This document shows, in pieces, positions 1 to 9,606 of a stretch of DNA of 64,000 nucleotides; positions within the stretch are counted from its first letter, which is position 1; every line of letters starts with the position of its first letter. The stretch spans positions 2,294,001 to 2,358,000 of the forward strand of contig CP118523.1 of the NCBI GenBank assembly GCA_029227815.1. The letters are read 5' to 3'. The position numbers and the translations under genes were made by a program. Source of the stretch: Clostridiaceae bacterium M8S5 (GTDB lineage: Bacteria > Bacillota > Clostridia > Tissierellales > MCWD3). Under the pieces are notes generated by a model that worked only from the letters and a program-made list of their open reading frames with translations, made no database searches and was not told the DNA's origin.

Positions 1-7
1 TTCTTCT

Positions 8-133
8 TTAATTTCTCTTTTTTGACCAATGATATATACTTCTACCGTTTTTAGTGCTTTTAGTAGCCCATAAGTATCCCCCTCTTTTCTCTTCTTCGTA
101 TGATTTATTTTGAAATACAATAAAATAACTCAT
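8..133 (-). CDS. Short ORF resembling the N-terminus of an EVE-like domain protein, probably a fragment
   Basis: A 41-codon ORF starts with ATG at 133 behind a strong GGAGGGGG ribosome binding site (about 138-147) and stops at 8-10. Its start reads MSYFIVFQNKSYEEEKRGGY followed by LWATKS and YHW. This resembles the beginning of EVE-like domains found at the N-terminus of some restriction or HNH endonucleases, from memory of the family only. The ORF stops soon after an A-rich stretch, and another frame stays open toward the window edge, so a frameshift in a longer gene running off the left edge is likely. Confidence 0.35.
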   Translation of the reverse strand: MSYFIVFQNKSYEEEKRGGYLWATKSTKNGRSIYHWSKKRN

Positions 134-331
134 ATATCCCCCTCCAATACTTTTTAGATATACTATTTATCATTAATACTATAGATTTCATCCTCAATCT
201 AACTATAATTCCATAGTTAATTATTGTAACCATAATTATACACCAATTATAAAATCCCTTCAATACAATATTAACCGAACTCAATTCTCCATACGATCCA
301 AACAAAAAAACATGACCTAAGCCATGCATTT

Positions 332-397
332 TTATTCTAACTGTGTTAATGCCTTATTCAATTTTTCTATTGCTTTCTTTTCAATTCTCGATACGTA
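332..397 (-). pseudogene. C-terminal end of a sigma-70 family factor, truncated
   Basis: The minus strand encodes YVSRIEKKAIEKLNKALTQL plus a final Glu and then a stop at 332-334. This matches the end of region 4.2 of sigma-70 factors, where a Y-[VI]-S-R-[IL]-E-K motif closes the -35 recognition helix. Everything upstream is missing: coding similarity stops exactly where the repeat beginning ACCGGCTGTCAAG starts. The rest of the gene was lost or displaced when that repeat arrived. Confidence 0.5.
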
Positions 398-437
398 ACC
401 GGCTGTCAAGTTAGGGCTAAACTTTTTTATATTTGAG
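396..437. repeat. Dispersed repeat, copy 1 of 3 (TAACCGGCTGTCAAG...)
   Basis: About 42 bp beginning TAACCGGCTGTCAAGTTAGG and running through AAACTTTTTTATATTTGAG. Near-identical copies lie at 19625-19667 and 30051-30092. Each copy has truncated gene debris on its low-coordinate side (here the sigma-factor tail), as expected for one end of an insertion element. Read on the minus strand, a TTGACA hexamer faces outward near the tip, which could act as a -35 box. No complete element lies between the copies. Confidence 0.6.
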
Positions 438-540
438 TTTTTTGTGTGTAACGATACAAACTACCTTTAAAGTTTAGGCGTAGACAAAAGCTCAGAAACA
501 AATTAATCTCTAAGCTTTTAATAATGAATCTCAATTCTGC

Positions 541-870
541 ACTTTAAAATTTTTATTTCATCTTTCTTCATACCCGTAGCTGCCATTATTGCATTTTTAT
601 CTATTCCCTGTTTTAATAGTTTTCTAGCAACTTCTTCTATTCTTCATTCTTCTTTTACTCAATTCTTGTTACTTCATCATGTATTCCTCTTTAACTTACT
701 TCATATAATCTTAGCATCTCCTTATCGTTAGCTAAATAACTACTAGCTTTTTTTAATTGTTGGATCCTGCTCTTTTAACATTTCCAGTCTTATCCTTTAA
801 TTATCAGTTCTTTTAGGAACTATCCACTTTTAACTTATTCTATTTTTATTCTACCATCAAAGGGATAAAT
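541..870 (-). pseudogene. Decayed Rpn-family (PD-(D/E)XK) recombination-promoting nuclease / transposase
   Basis: Pieces of one protein can be read on the minus strand in more than one frame: EVARKLLKQGIDKNAIMAAT followed by GMKKDEI, and upstream of it ASSYLANDKEMLRLYEVS then IHDE. Both match the C-terminal part of Rpn/PF12784 proteins, where the order is YL...(Y)E...HDE...AKxLLKxGxDxxxIxxATG. Stops and frameshifts interrupt it, so it is inactive. Confidence 0.5.
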
Positions 871-916
871 TCTCCCCTCAAAACGTTCTACAGTCAAATT
901 AGTTAGCTAAATTTAT

Positions 917-943
917 AAAAGCCTACATAATGCAGGCTTTTTT
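917..943. terminator. Bidirectional rho-independent terminator candidate
   Basis: AAAAGCCT at 917-924 pairs with AGGCTTTT at 934-941 around a 9-nt loop, with T runs on both strands. It lies just beyond the 3' end of the biosynthetic operon (last stop near 1081), so it probably ends that transcript. 944-1080 contains no gene that I can support. Confidence 0.55.
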
Positions 944-1080
944 GTCGTGTTCAATTTCAGGGTTTCCTATTATCGTTTTTAGAACAACCTCTTTTTCTAC
1001 AGACTGAGACAGTTACCCTGTCTATAAGTATACATACACTTTAGATTATGCATGTCCATAGTTATAACTAATTTATTCTC

Positions 1081-3069
1081 CTACTTACTGAGTATTGCAT
1101 TTCTTGTAATAAACATCCAAAACTTTTCTGCAACATTTTTTTCTACTTTATGGTTGTAACACTTATTAAAAAATTGAAATCTACTAATTCTTTTATTCCC
1201 AAATTCACTTAGTATGTTAATAAAGCACATTGGAATTTTAAACGTTTTACAAGTTTTAGGTATGAATATTATTACATCTGTATTATTTTTAACCAACTCA
1301 ATGTATTCACTCATTAGATATTTTATACAAGATTCATCTACCTCATCAATAAAATTAACTATCCTGTGCTTTTCTAAAACTAACTCTTCTAATGATAATA
1401 ATGCTGGTAAATGATCCCTATACGCTAATTTCTCATTAAAAAGCTTTGATGTTGGTACTAACTTATAAAATAATGAAGTTACCTGTTCCGTATCATCATT
1501 ATTGTCTCCATCACTTTTTTCATATTCATAAAATGATGAGTACGAATTATTCTCATATATTTTTGAGATATTGAATTTTTTAGGGTTCTTAATAACTTCC
1601 GTATTTCTCATTAATAAAAACTTACCTATAGATATAGAGTGTATATGCTCACTCATACTATTTAAATATAAAACACTCTCATATTTATCCTTCAAGGTTT
1701 CTGTAGGAAAATTATTTATTAAAAAAAGATGAGCCCATATTCCAGCTTTGTCCGTATTTAATATAATATTGTTAATATCTGATATTTCTATTCCTTTATT
1801 CATCGACTTAAGTACACTATTTGAAAATGATTCTATTCCAACATTAACATAAATACATCCACACAATTTCATCTCTTTTAATAATTCATAACTAAAATTT
1901 TTCTCTGCTCTTATGTAGCAAAACCATTTTATCTTAAGATTTTCTTCTCTAATAATCTTACAAATATTTCTTAAAGTGTTAGGATGCAATGCAGAATCAA
2001 TAAAATGAATTACATCAACTTTATAGTCAGTATTATACTTTATCAATTCATCACGTATTTTTCCTATTGATTTAACTTTAACTCTATTGCTATAGCCTTC
2101 ATCATGTTGACAAAAGGTACATTTATTCCAATAACACTTTCTTGATACATAATATGGTAAAATTCTAACTGGCGCCAAGTATTTTTCATTCAGTAATCCC
2201 TCAAAATTCGGTATAGGTAGCTCTTCAATATCACAATAATTTGGTATAAAATCTACATTATTATTCTTATTATAATTGCTTTCAAAAATAATGTTCTTAG
2301 ATTTAATCTCTTTACCGTATAAAACATGTTTGGTCAGCTCAACAACTGCTTTTTCACCTTCATCAACAATTATACTATCACAATAATTAAAAATCGGTTT
2401 AATAATGGAAACATCTCTAATTAATTTACTCAAATATGAACCACCGATAAAAATATGTACATTCTCTAATTTAAACTTTAAATATCTACATAAGAGTAAT
2501 GCTGGAATTAATTGATCTTCTGAAATAATTGAAATTCCAATTAATTTTGTAGCTCCTAACGCCTCTAAATCTATTAGCCTTTTATAAGCTTTATAAATGA
2601 GATCCTTTTCTATTTTATCCATGACCTTATTTATATTATCAATATTGACATTATCGAAATACCTTAACCTATTCCTATCAATATTGAATTCCCCAGCTAA
2701 AGAAATGCTTCTATAGGCAAAATCTATCATTCGTTTATTTTTAGCATACTTCCTTCCATTTATAAACGTTTTTGAGTCATTTAGTTCAGTCTTACTGGCT
2801 TCAATATTTTCAATTACTTCATTTAAAAGAAAGATTTCATTTTCATTAAATTTATCTCTGTAATTGTTTAATAGATTTTTGAGAAAGTCAGCTGAAATAA
2901 AATGATTAAACAATTCAATATTCAAATCAATAACGCCAGTATTTATTCCTTCTGCTTTTAGATATGATTGAATGCAAGGTAAACTTAAATATGGATGCGA
3001 TGGGCACCAATGCGGCGGGAAAATTATGAAAACTTTTGATAAGTTCTGCTCATTTAGCGTTAATTTCAT
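1081..3069 (-). CDS. B12-binding-domain radical SAM enzyme (RiPP cluster)
   Basis: This 662-residue protein has the layout of cobalamin-binding radical SAM enzymes: an N-terminal part starting FIIFPPHWCPSHPYLSLP, a B12-binding-like Rossmann region (about 170-280, with IGISIISEDQ and FIGGSYLS), then a radical SAM core. Its cluster ligands are in SRKCYWNKCTFCQH (about 310-322), spaced C-x4-C-x2-C rather than the usual C-x3-C-x2-C. Members of this class methylate unactivated carbons or rearrange peptide and small-molecule substrates. It is the last gene of the long operon, 7 bp after the peptidase gene, with GGAG before the ATG. A peptide substrate is inferred from context. Family confident, reaction unknown. 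Confidence 0.8.
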   Translation of the reverse strand: MKLTLNEQNLSKVFIIFPPHWCPSHPYLSLPCIQSYLKAEGINTGVIDLNIELFNHFISADFLKNLLNNYRDKFNENEIFLLNEVIENIEASKTELNDSKTFINGRKYAKNKRMIDFAYRSISLAGEFNIDRNRLRYFDNVNIDNINKVMDKIEKDLIYKAYKRLIDLEALGATKLIGISIISEDQLIPALLLCRYLKFKLENVHIFIGGSYLSKLIRDVSIIKPIFNYCDSIIVDEGEKAVVELTKHVLYGKEIKSKNIIFESNYNKNNNVDFIPNYCDIEELPIPNFEGLLNEKYLAPVRILPYYVSRKCYWNKCTFCQHDEGYSNRVKVKSIGKIRDELIKYNTDYKVDVIHFIDSALHPNTLRNICKIIREENLKIKWFCYIRAEKNFSYELLKEMKLCGCIYVNVGIESFSNSVLKSMNKGIEISDINNIILNTDKAGIWAHLFLINNFPTETLKDKYESVLYLNSMSEHIHSISIGKFLLMRNTEVIKNPKKFNISKIYENNSYSSFYEYEKSDGDNNDDTEQVTSLFYKLVPTSKLFNEKLAYRDHLPALLSLEELVLEKHRIVNFIDEVDESCIKYLMSEYIELVKNNTDVIIFIPKTCKTFKIPMCFINILSEFGNKRISRFQFFNKCYNHKVEKNVAEKFWMFITRNAILSK

Positions 3070-3076
3070 ACTAATG

Positions 3077-5884
3077 TCACTCCTTCATTTTAATTACTGT
3101 TTCATATACCTTAGTATTGTTTAATGAGTGTTCATCACCTACATAGCAAATTGATTGTGCTTTAGCTGCTTCCATTATGCTTTCACTTATACTATTTAAA
3201 TAGTTTTTATCCAAATCAACTTTAATGTAGCCATCAAACATGTTTTTTTCATCACTCAAGTAATTTCTTAATAGTGAAATCTCGTCCATTTTAAGCATTC
3301 TAATATATTTTTTACTAATTATGTATCTAGTTATTTCAGCCTTCATTGTCTCAGTCAATTCGGCTTTACTAAAATATTCTACTAACCCTTTAAATAAACT
3401 CAATGAATTATCTACTTTAGGATCCCTAAAGGATGTTACTGTCATTATTCCACTTTTATCCACTTCTGTATATGATGAATACACCCCTTGTGACTTTAAA
3501 ACATCATCACAGTACTGCCTAATTAAAAGTTCACTAGCTTCATATCCAAATCTATTATCTATATTCATTAATTTAATAGACTGACTCAAAGAACTTAATT
3601 TATTACTAAAAATAAATGCCTCTTTTTTATAGATATCATTTCCATGTATTCTTTTTATTTTATTACTAACTGTATGGACTACATTAGTATGGAGATTAGA
3701 AACAAATTTTCTTAGAGAAATTTCAACCATTTTATCCATTCTATTTTGAGTCGATACTATAAAGTTAGCATTACATTTGCAAAACACTTCATTTTTTAAT
3801 TCTTTTGCTATATCTAGAGTATTTTTTTCACTTTTCTCATTGTTTAATAACTTCAACAAAAATAAAAAGTAGCTCATTCCATTTATATTTTCATTTTTGA
3901 AATCGAATTCTGAAAACTTTGATTTTGCACGTAACTTAGTAACATAGAAGCTTTTATAATTTATCTTTCTATACATTTTGTGATATTCATTAATTAATGA
4001 GTTCTTCATTGATTCTTCAATGACTATTGAATCATATAATATTTCATACAATAGCTCAAATGCGTTGTTCAATACATTCTTGAAACATGAAAATGAAAAA
4101 TAAATACAAACTTCATCACTATTATCATAACTCGCTTCTATTCCACAACTATAATCATATAAATATTTCTGCATTAGATTCTTAAACTCAGAAGAAGATT
4201 TTGTTTTAGTTCCGTTTAAACCAAATTGCTTCAATATTAATTTTAAGCTCTGTGTTTTCTTAATATTATCAATTTTCTTTCTAAAAAAAAGAGTTATTTT
4301 CACAATATTATCAGGATTGTTATTCCTTAGATTTAAAACTTGAACTTTATCTATATTATATTTACATATTTTAAATAATGATTCTTTATGAATACTATTT
4401 AAAACTTCTGTAATACTTTTATAATCTATTAAAGATTTACTTTTAACATTATTGACCTGTACTTTTTTACTGTTAGCATAATGAATATTCCTCGAATCAC
4501 TTCCTGTTCGATTTTCTTTTTTAAGAACCACAATACTTGAAGAAGAGTTCAAAATTTTCATTGAAGTTTTTAAAATTTCCCCTCTTTTAACAAGTTCTCT
4601 TATTCTCCTAAAGATTTCGGAAGTTTTTAAATACGCTTCAGGTTTTCCACCATAAATAACACTTTCAAAAACTCTACTGCTATACTTCTGATTAAATTTT
4701 ATACCTCTGTATACTCCAGTAGCAGATGCGTACTCTATATAATCAATAATCTCATTTAATGTATTATCATCAAAATGATTTGAAACTAAATCTCTTAAGA
4801 ATTCTCTAATAACAATTTCAATCTCTTCAATATTTTTTATCTCTTCACATGAAACAATTAATCCAAAAGGGTACTGATAGAGACCATTGTTAAAATAGGA
4901 ATTTAATTGATACCTTGAATCTATACTTTTAATTCGTCTCTCGAGCTCATTATTGTTATGTATTAATAATGCTCTTCTTAAAACCTCATACAAATAATAA
5001 TCATCTGGATTCTTAACACTTCCTACAATCCAATTTATACTAAAATATTCTTTTTTAATATTATTATGATAAGCACTATAATCACTGAGAATATATACAT
5101 CCTTTTTTCTGTGTTCAATTTCTTCATAAATCATATTAAGATTATTGCTATATGAATAAGAGTATAGCTCAAATAGTTCATCAAATTTTTTCATCAATTT
5201 AATTTCATTTATATTCCCATACACATACAAATAGCAATTTGATAATACATAATACTCTCTATGATATTTTTTTAAATCATCATAATTAGCTTCCAAAATC
5301 TTTGATGGAATTCCTGCTGTACTAAATTGGTACTGTGAACCTACAAATAACTTTTTGTATATTTCTCTAAACAAAATCTGTTTATCAGAAGAAAATATAT
5401 TTAACATTTCTCTGTAAACAATTCCTCCCGTTTTTCTACCTTCTGATGTGCTATTTCCTTCAAGTTTAAAAATAGATTTATCATTTAGAACTAATGGCTT
5501 GAACAACACATTAAAATATAATTCAGTAATGTTCCAAAAATCATTTTCTGAAAAAGTTGAATATTGATACATTGTTTTGTCAACACTAGTTACACCATTT
5601 ATATAAGTACAAAATGTTTCATTATTGATTTTACTTAAGATATTTAAGCTGGGATAACTATCCGAACCTGAATAAATACAATGTTCCAAAATATGCGCTA
5701 TACCTGAATCATCAAATGCTGATGTTCTAAATGCTATGTTTAAAGCCAAATGCGGATGATTATTTTTCAGAAAAATTACCTGAGCTTTAGATTTAATGTG
5801 CTTCAAATGAATTACTTCGCTATCTATATCCCTTACGAACTCTCTACTTATCTCGATATATGATTTTTTTATCTCTTGACTCAC
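3077..5884 (-). CDS. M16C-family zinc metallopeptidase (PreP/insulinase-like)
   Basis: 935 residues, the size of single-chain M16C presequence-protease-like enzymes. The inverted zinc motif HILEH (HxxEH, about residues 63-67) sits in IAHILEHCIYSG, typical of the family, followed by RNETFCTYINGVTSVDKT-type text. M16 enzymes enclose and degrade or trim short unfolded peptides. In this operon the likely job is removing the leader of the precursor encoded at 9607-9753, or clearing it; this is inference. The start is GTG at 5884 with GGAG 6 nt upstream. A 49-bp gap separates it from the methyltransferase gene upstream, and it is followed closely by the B12 radical SAM gene. Confidence 0.85.
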   Translation of the reverse strand: MSQEIKKSYIEISREFVRDIDSEVIHLKHIKSKAQVIFLKNNHPHLALNIAFRTSAFDDSGIAHILEHCIYSGSDSYPSLNILSKINNETFCTYINGVTSVDKTMYQYSTFSENDFWNITELYFNVLFKPLVLNDKSIFKLEGNSTSEGRKTGGIVYREMLNIFSSDKQILFREIYKKLFVGSQYQFSTAGIPSKILEANYDDLKKYHREYYVLSNCYLYVYGNINEIKLMKKFDELFELYSYSYSNNLNMIYEEIEHRKKDVYILSDYSAYHNNIKKEYFSINWIVGSVKNPDDYYLYEVLRRALLIHNNNELERRIKSIDSRYQLNSYFNNGLYQYPFGLIVSCEEIKNIEEIEIVIREFLRDLVSNHFDDNTLNEIIDYIEYASATGVYRGIKFNQKYSSRVFESVIYGGKPEAYLKTSEIFRRIRELVKRGEILKTSMKILNSSSSIVVLKKENRTGSDSRNIHYANSKKVQVNNVKSKSLIDYKSITEVLNSIHKESLFKICKYNIDKVQVLNLRNNNPDNIVKITLFFRKKIDNIKKTQSLKLILKQFGLNGTKTKSSSEFKNLMQKYLYDYSCGIEASYDNSDEVCIYFSFSCFKNVLNNAFELLYEILYDSIVIEESMKNSLINEYHKMYRKINYKSFYVTKLRAKSKFSEFDFKNENINGMSYFLFLLKLLNNEKSEKNTLDIAKELKNEVFCKCNANFIVSTQNRMDKMVEISLRKFVSNLHTNVVHTVSNKIKRIHGNDIYKKEAFIFSNKLSSLSQSIKLMNIDNRFGYEASELLIRQYCDDVLKSQGVYSSYTEVDKSGIMTVTSFRDPKVDNSLSLFKGLVEYFSKAELTETMKAEITRYIISKKYIRMLKMDEISLLRNYLSDEKNMFDGYIKVDLDKNYLNSISESIMEAAKAQSICYVGDEHSLNNTKVYETVIKMKE

Positions 5885-5933
5885 TTAATGCTCCTTCCAT
5901 AGTAATTACTCAGAATTCCTATAAAAACTTTTA

Positions 5934-6728
5934 TTAGGCTTCTTTAGTAAAAACTACTTGATAATCTTTTGGTTCATTATAAAATTTAATACCATAGTCT
6001 TTCTCAATAAGCGTTAACTTAATACCATATTTTTGAGTTAACTCTTTAATTTCTTCTAAACTATGGAATCTAAACTTAAAATCACATGATATACTATTAT
6101 GTTGGAGTTTTGTGATTTCGTGTACTAAATATGTTTGATTAACCGATATTAAAGGGTCATTTCTATTCGGATAGTCAGTATACATAACAATTTTTGAGTA
6201 TGTTTTTAATGAAGTATTTACACATTTCGCAGCAAATGGTCTGTATGTATTTAAAAAGTTTGTTCTATTCGGTATATCTATAATAAATATACCTCCTTGT
6301 GCCAACAAATTACTAGCGTTTTCAAGTGCTTTTTCTAAATCCTTTATACCATGAATCCAAATAAAACTATTTCCATAAATACAGTCATACTTATCTGTCC
6401 CTGTAAAACTTCTTATGTCCTCTAAATAGAATTTTGCGTTCAACCCCATCTTTTTATTTTTCTTTTTTGATACATTTATCATTCCTTTAGAGAAATCTAT
6501 CCCAGTAGCATTAAATCCATTCTCGGAAAATTTAATACACATATCACCTGTTCCTGAAGCCAAATCTAATATCTTAATCTCTTTTTTGTCAGTTTGTATT
6601 AGATATTTCTCTATTTGTGTTTTAACAAACTCATATCTTTCATTAGTATTTGGCGAACATATTAAATCGAAAAAATTAGAAATTTCTGTCATAAATTTGC
6701 TAACATCATTAAAAATAGGTTTTGTCAA
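5934..6728 (-). CDS. Class I SAM-dependent methyltransferase (RiPP cluster)
   Basis: 264 residues with the SAM-binding motif I ILDLASGTGDMCIKF (about 53-67) and motif II acidic residue in NATGIDFSKGM. It is clearly a paralogue of the protein at 17562-18386: both share FD/YD-x-IC-P near the start, TGIDFS, FIWI/LVWI and IDIPN motifs. Two related methyltransferases at opposite ends of one cluster suggest two similar modification sites, or self-protection. The start is a TTG at 6728 with GGAGG at a good distance. It lies between the ABC permease and peptidase genes. Substrate unknown. Confidence 0.8.
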   Translation of the reverse strand: MTKPIFNDVSKFMTEISNFFDLICSPNTNERYEFVKTQIEKYLIQTDKKEIKILDLASGTGDMCIKFSENGFNATGIDFSKGMINVSKKKNKKMGLNAKFYLEDIRSFTGTDKYDCIYGNSFIWIHGIKDLEKALENASNLLAQGGIFIIDIPNRTNFLNTYRPFAAKCVNTSLKTYSKIVMYTDYPNRNDPLISVNQTYLVHEITKLQHNSISCDFKFRFHSLEEIKELTQKYGIKLTLIEKDYGIKFYNEPKDYQVVFTKEA

Positions 6729-6864
6729 ATTTCACACCTCCATATTCATAATAATATAATCTCTTTCATAAATTCTCTCAAATCTAAAATATTAATCCTC
6801 TTACATGTATTTACTTTGTTAAATTCTCATAATATCTTTAAATCTTAGTTATTTATTATTAAAT

Positions 6865-7635
6865 TTAGGAATAATACATTTTTAAACTTTTTTTCCATAC
6901 ATAATTTGCAATATATAACCAAATTAACGAAAAAGCAATGTACCACATACTAATTTCACTATTACCAAAAACTATTTGAGTTGGTATATTATAAATAACA
7001 AAGGTAGGTATTCCAAATATCATAAAACCTCGCATAATCTTAGGATATATAGCTGCAGGCGATTTCCCGAAATTCACTACAGACCAAAACATACTAATCA
7101 TACCATCAACTTTCACAAAAAACAGTGATGTAGATAGAAATAGCGTAAGTATTGAGTATAGCAAAGCTATTGCATTGATAACAAATAAAATCAGCTTCAG
7201 TATCATTAAGATTGATAATTTTACACCCAACATTTTCATACCAATGTTTAATAATCCGATTCCAGGTATTATACCTATGAGATATCCAAAATTTATACTT
7301 TTTGTTGAAATATACATCAGTGATGACATCGGTTTTAATAGAGCAGAGTCCAACTCATATCTTCTAACTAAAAAAGGAATATAAAGAAGATTGAAAAAAA
7401 ACAATCCAAAAAACAAGGCATCGATTATTAACACTATCGCTGAAAGACATATCATTTGAGGAAATGTCCAGCCATTTATATCATCAACATTCGAATAAAC
7501 CGCAAAGTAAAATAATAGTTCTATCCCATATCCAAAAATCAACATTGCAAAATTCATAAATAAATTGAATCTATACTGAAACTCTCTCTTTATACTATTT
7601 TTTACAATCACTTTATATAAATTAATTATGTTCAT
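6865..7635 (-). CDS. ABC-2 type export permease
   Basis: 256 residues with about six hydrophobic segments. It is of the type found as the second permease in three-gene ABC systems (COG4586/COG4587/COG3694-like), where two different integral membrane subunits accompany one ATPase. The strong ribosome site GGGAGG precedes ATG at 7635. It follows the first permease with a 72-bp gap. It probably exports the finished peptide product or confers immunity; direction and substrate are inferred from neighbours. Confidence 0.8.
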   Translation of the reverse strand: MNIINLYKVIVKNSIKREFQYRFNLFMNFAMLIFGYGIELLFYFAVYSNVDDINGWTFPQMICLSAIVLIIDALFFGLFFFNLLYIPFLVRRYELDSALLKPMSSLMYISTKSINFGYLIGIIPGIGLLNIGMKMLGVKLSILMILKLILFVINAIALLYSILTLFLSTSLFFVKVDGMISMFWSVVNFGKSPAAIYPKIMRGFMIFGIPTFVIYNIPTQIVFGNSEISMWYIAFSLIWLYIANYVWKKSLKMYYS

Positions 7636-7707
7636 ATTACCTCCCTAATTACAATATATAAATTACATCAATTAAACATTTGCTCAAGACATGCTCAATT
7701 CAAAAAA

Positions 7708-8502
7708 TTACATTCCAAATGCAGAATACTTTTTTAGACCTTTTTTCCACATTACAATAACTACTCCAAATAGAACTGTCAAGAATCCAAGTGAAGATAT
7801 CCATGATATCAAAACCTCTAAATAATTGATATTTTCTTCAACAAGAACACTTATTGGATAATAAACTAAATATTTGAAAGGAAGAAACAGCAAAACACTC
7901 CTTATTTCTACTGGTATTATAGTGTAAGGAATATACGAACCTGCTAGGACCCCTCCAATCATCCCCCACAAATCCATCAAGTTACTACTTTCTTCTGTCC
8001 AAAATACAGACATTCCTAAAATACAATAAATTAAAAATTGAGCAATAAATGCATTTATTAAAAATACTATAGCTAAAATTGCGTTTGCTATTCCGATGTT
8101 TTTATTAAAAATGACGACATATATCGAAATAGGTATAAGTAGTATAGATATGCTGACAAACCTATTTGCTATATGTTCAATAAATTTCATCTTCAAATAT
8201 CCAAATGGTTTTATCAAATATGCATTTAAATCTCCAGATAAAATATCCGAAGAAATACTTCTTGCTATTTGTCTAGGAAAAGTAATTTGTGTTAGAAAAA
8301 ATACACAAATAAAATATTGTATCATCATCATCAGGTTATATCCTGAAATCGTTTTACTATTTGAATACTTGTATATTGCTGTCCACAAAAAATACTGAAT
8401 AATCAAAGGAAAGATTCCAAATATTGTATTCATAATGAAATTTCCTCGATATACAGTATGTTTCTTAAAATTTAATTTTAATATCATTTTGATTTTATTC
8501 AT
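7708..8502 (-). CDS. ABC-2 type export permease
   Basis: 264 residues with an N-terminal cytosolic segment, then about six membrane segments (for example IQYFICVFFLTQITFP and FLIYCILGMSVFWTEE). It resembles the ABC2_membrane_6 (former DUF990) family. It is encoded 15 bp downstream of the ATPase gene and upstream of a second permease, giving a standard ATPase-permease-permease transport unit. AAAGGTG precedes its ATG. Confidence 0.8.
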   Translation of the reverse strand: MNKIKMILKLNFKKHTVYRGNFIMNTIFGIFPLIIQYFLWTAIYKYSNSKTISGYNLMMMIQYFICVFFLTQITFPRQIARSISSDILSGDLNAYLIKPFGYLKMKFIEHIANRFVSISILLIPISIYVVIFNKNIGIANAILAIVFLINAFIAQFLIYCILGMSVFWTEESSNLMDLWGMIGGVLAGSYIPYTIIPVEIRSVLLFLPFKYLVYYPISVLVEENINYLEVLISWISSLGFLTVLFGVVIVMWKKGLKKYSAFGM

Positions 8503-8517
8503 ATATTCACCTTTAAT

Positions 8518-9489
8518 TTATTTGTTTGTAATATAATCTTCTATCTTATCATCAAAATCTAATTCTTGTACCGAATAATAATACTGATTATCACTTTCTG
8601 TAATAAATTTCATTAGATTTGTGAAATTTTCTTCTTCAACATAAATAACAGTTTTATCATCAATTACTCTTTGTTCTCCATACTTAATATTAAAATTGTT
8701 ATACACTTCAGAAAAAACAATTTTCTTATCATATTTGCTTCTCAATCCTTTGATGTCTCCATCATAAGTAATCTTACCTTTATTAATTATAACTAGTCTT
8801 TTACAAATAGACTCTATATCTTTCATATTGTGGCTTGTAATTATAGTCGTACAATTTGTTTTTTCATTATATTCTTTCAAGAAAGCTCTCATTGCTTTTT
8901 GAGATAGTATATCTAACCCTATAGTCGGTTCATCTAGAAGAAGTAATTCCGGATTGTGCAGCAAAGCATTTATAACCTCAAATTTCATTTTTTCTCCTAA
9001 TGATAATTTTCTTACAGGTATGTTCATCAAATGCTCAACTTTGAATAATTCTATGAGACTTTCTAGCATTTTCTCGAATTCAGTGTTACTAATTCCATAT
9101 ATGGCTTTTTGAACTTTAAAAGAATCCATAGCAGGTAAATCTGCCCATAATTGATTTCTTTGCCCTGCTACCATTCCAATTTTACGTAGATATTCTTTCT
9201 TCTTGTCCCAAGGATTATAACCCAAAACTTCTACTTGTCCTTCTGTCGGGCTAATTAGACCAGCTAGTATTTTTAATGTAGTGGTTTTTCCTGCACCATT
9301 AAGCCCTACAATTCCTACAATTTCTCCTTTAGTAATTTTTAATGATATATTTTTTACAGCCTCAACACTCTTATATTTGGGTTTAAATGTCCCTTTTATC
9401 ATGTTTAAAGCTCCATCTTCTGTCAACTTAACTTTATAGTTTTTACTTACATTTTCTAGATTAACAATATTTTTTTCTTTTTTATGCAA
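8518..9489 (-). CDS. ABC transporter ATP-binding protein
   Basis: 323 residues. Walker A GLNGAGKTT (about 62-70), Q-loop region GQRNQLW, signature LSLGEKMKFE (about 161-170), Walker B LLLLDEPTIGLD and the switch His in TSHNMKDIE are all present, so it should be an active ATPase. A C-terminal extension of about 90 residues is usual for this subgroup (COG4586). The start is TTG at 9489 with GGAGG 7 nt upstream. It is the first gene after the precursor-peptide gene, separated from it by a stem-loop, and drives export with the two permeases downstream. Confidence 0.9.
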   Translation of the reverse strand: MHKKEKNIVNLENVSKNYKVKLTEDGALNMIKGTFKPKYKSVEAVKNISLKITKGEIVGIVGLNGAGKTTTLKILAGLISPTEGQVEVLGYNPWDKKKEYLRKIGMVAGQRNQLWADLPAMDSFKVQKAIYGISNTEFEKMLESLIELFKVEHLMNIPVRKLSLGEKMKFEVINALLHNPELLLLDEPTIGLDILSQKAMRAFLKEYNEKTNCTTIITSHNMKDIESICKRLVIINKGKITYDGDIKGLRSKYDKKIVFSEVYNNFNIKYGEQRVIDDKTVIYVEEENFTNLMKFITESDNQYYYSVQELDFDDKIEDYITNK

Positions 9490-9546
9490 GTTATAACCTC
9501 CCCGATATTCCTTATGATGTTATTTTCGCAATTGAAAGTCACATAT

Positions 9547-9580
9547 CCCTTGATAATAGCACCAAAAGCTCTATCAAGGG
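9547..9580 (-). terminator. Stem-loop between precursor gene and ABC genes (attenuator or processing site)
   Basis: CCCTTGATA at 9547-9555 is perfectly complementary to TATCAAGGG at 9572-9580 (9-bp stem, 16-nt loop). On the transcribed minus strand no U-tract follows, so it is more likely a partial terminator or RNA-stabilising hairpin that keeps precursor mRNA more abundant than mRNA for the transporter. Such hairpins after RiPP precursor genes are common. Confidence 0.45.
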
Positions 9581-9606
9581 TATATGCATACTTTATAACT
9601 TATTGA

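Noticed and set aside
105-329. 74-codon minus-strand ORF near the left edge
   Set aside because: Its frame runs across the ribosome site and start of the better ORF at 8-133, has no ribosome site of its own and reads like translated AT-rich spacer.
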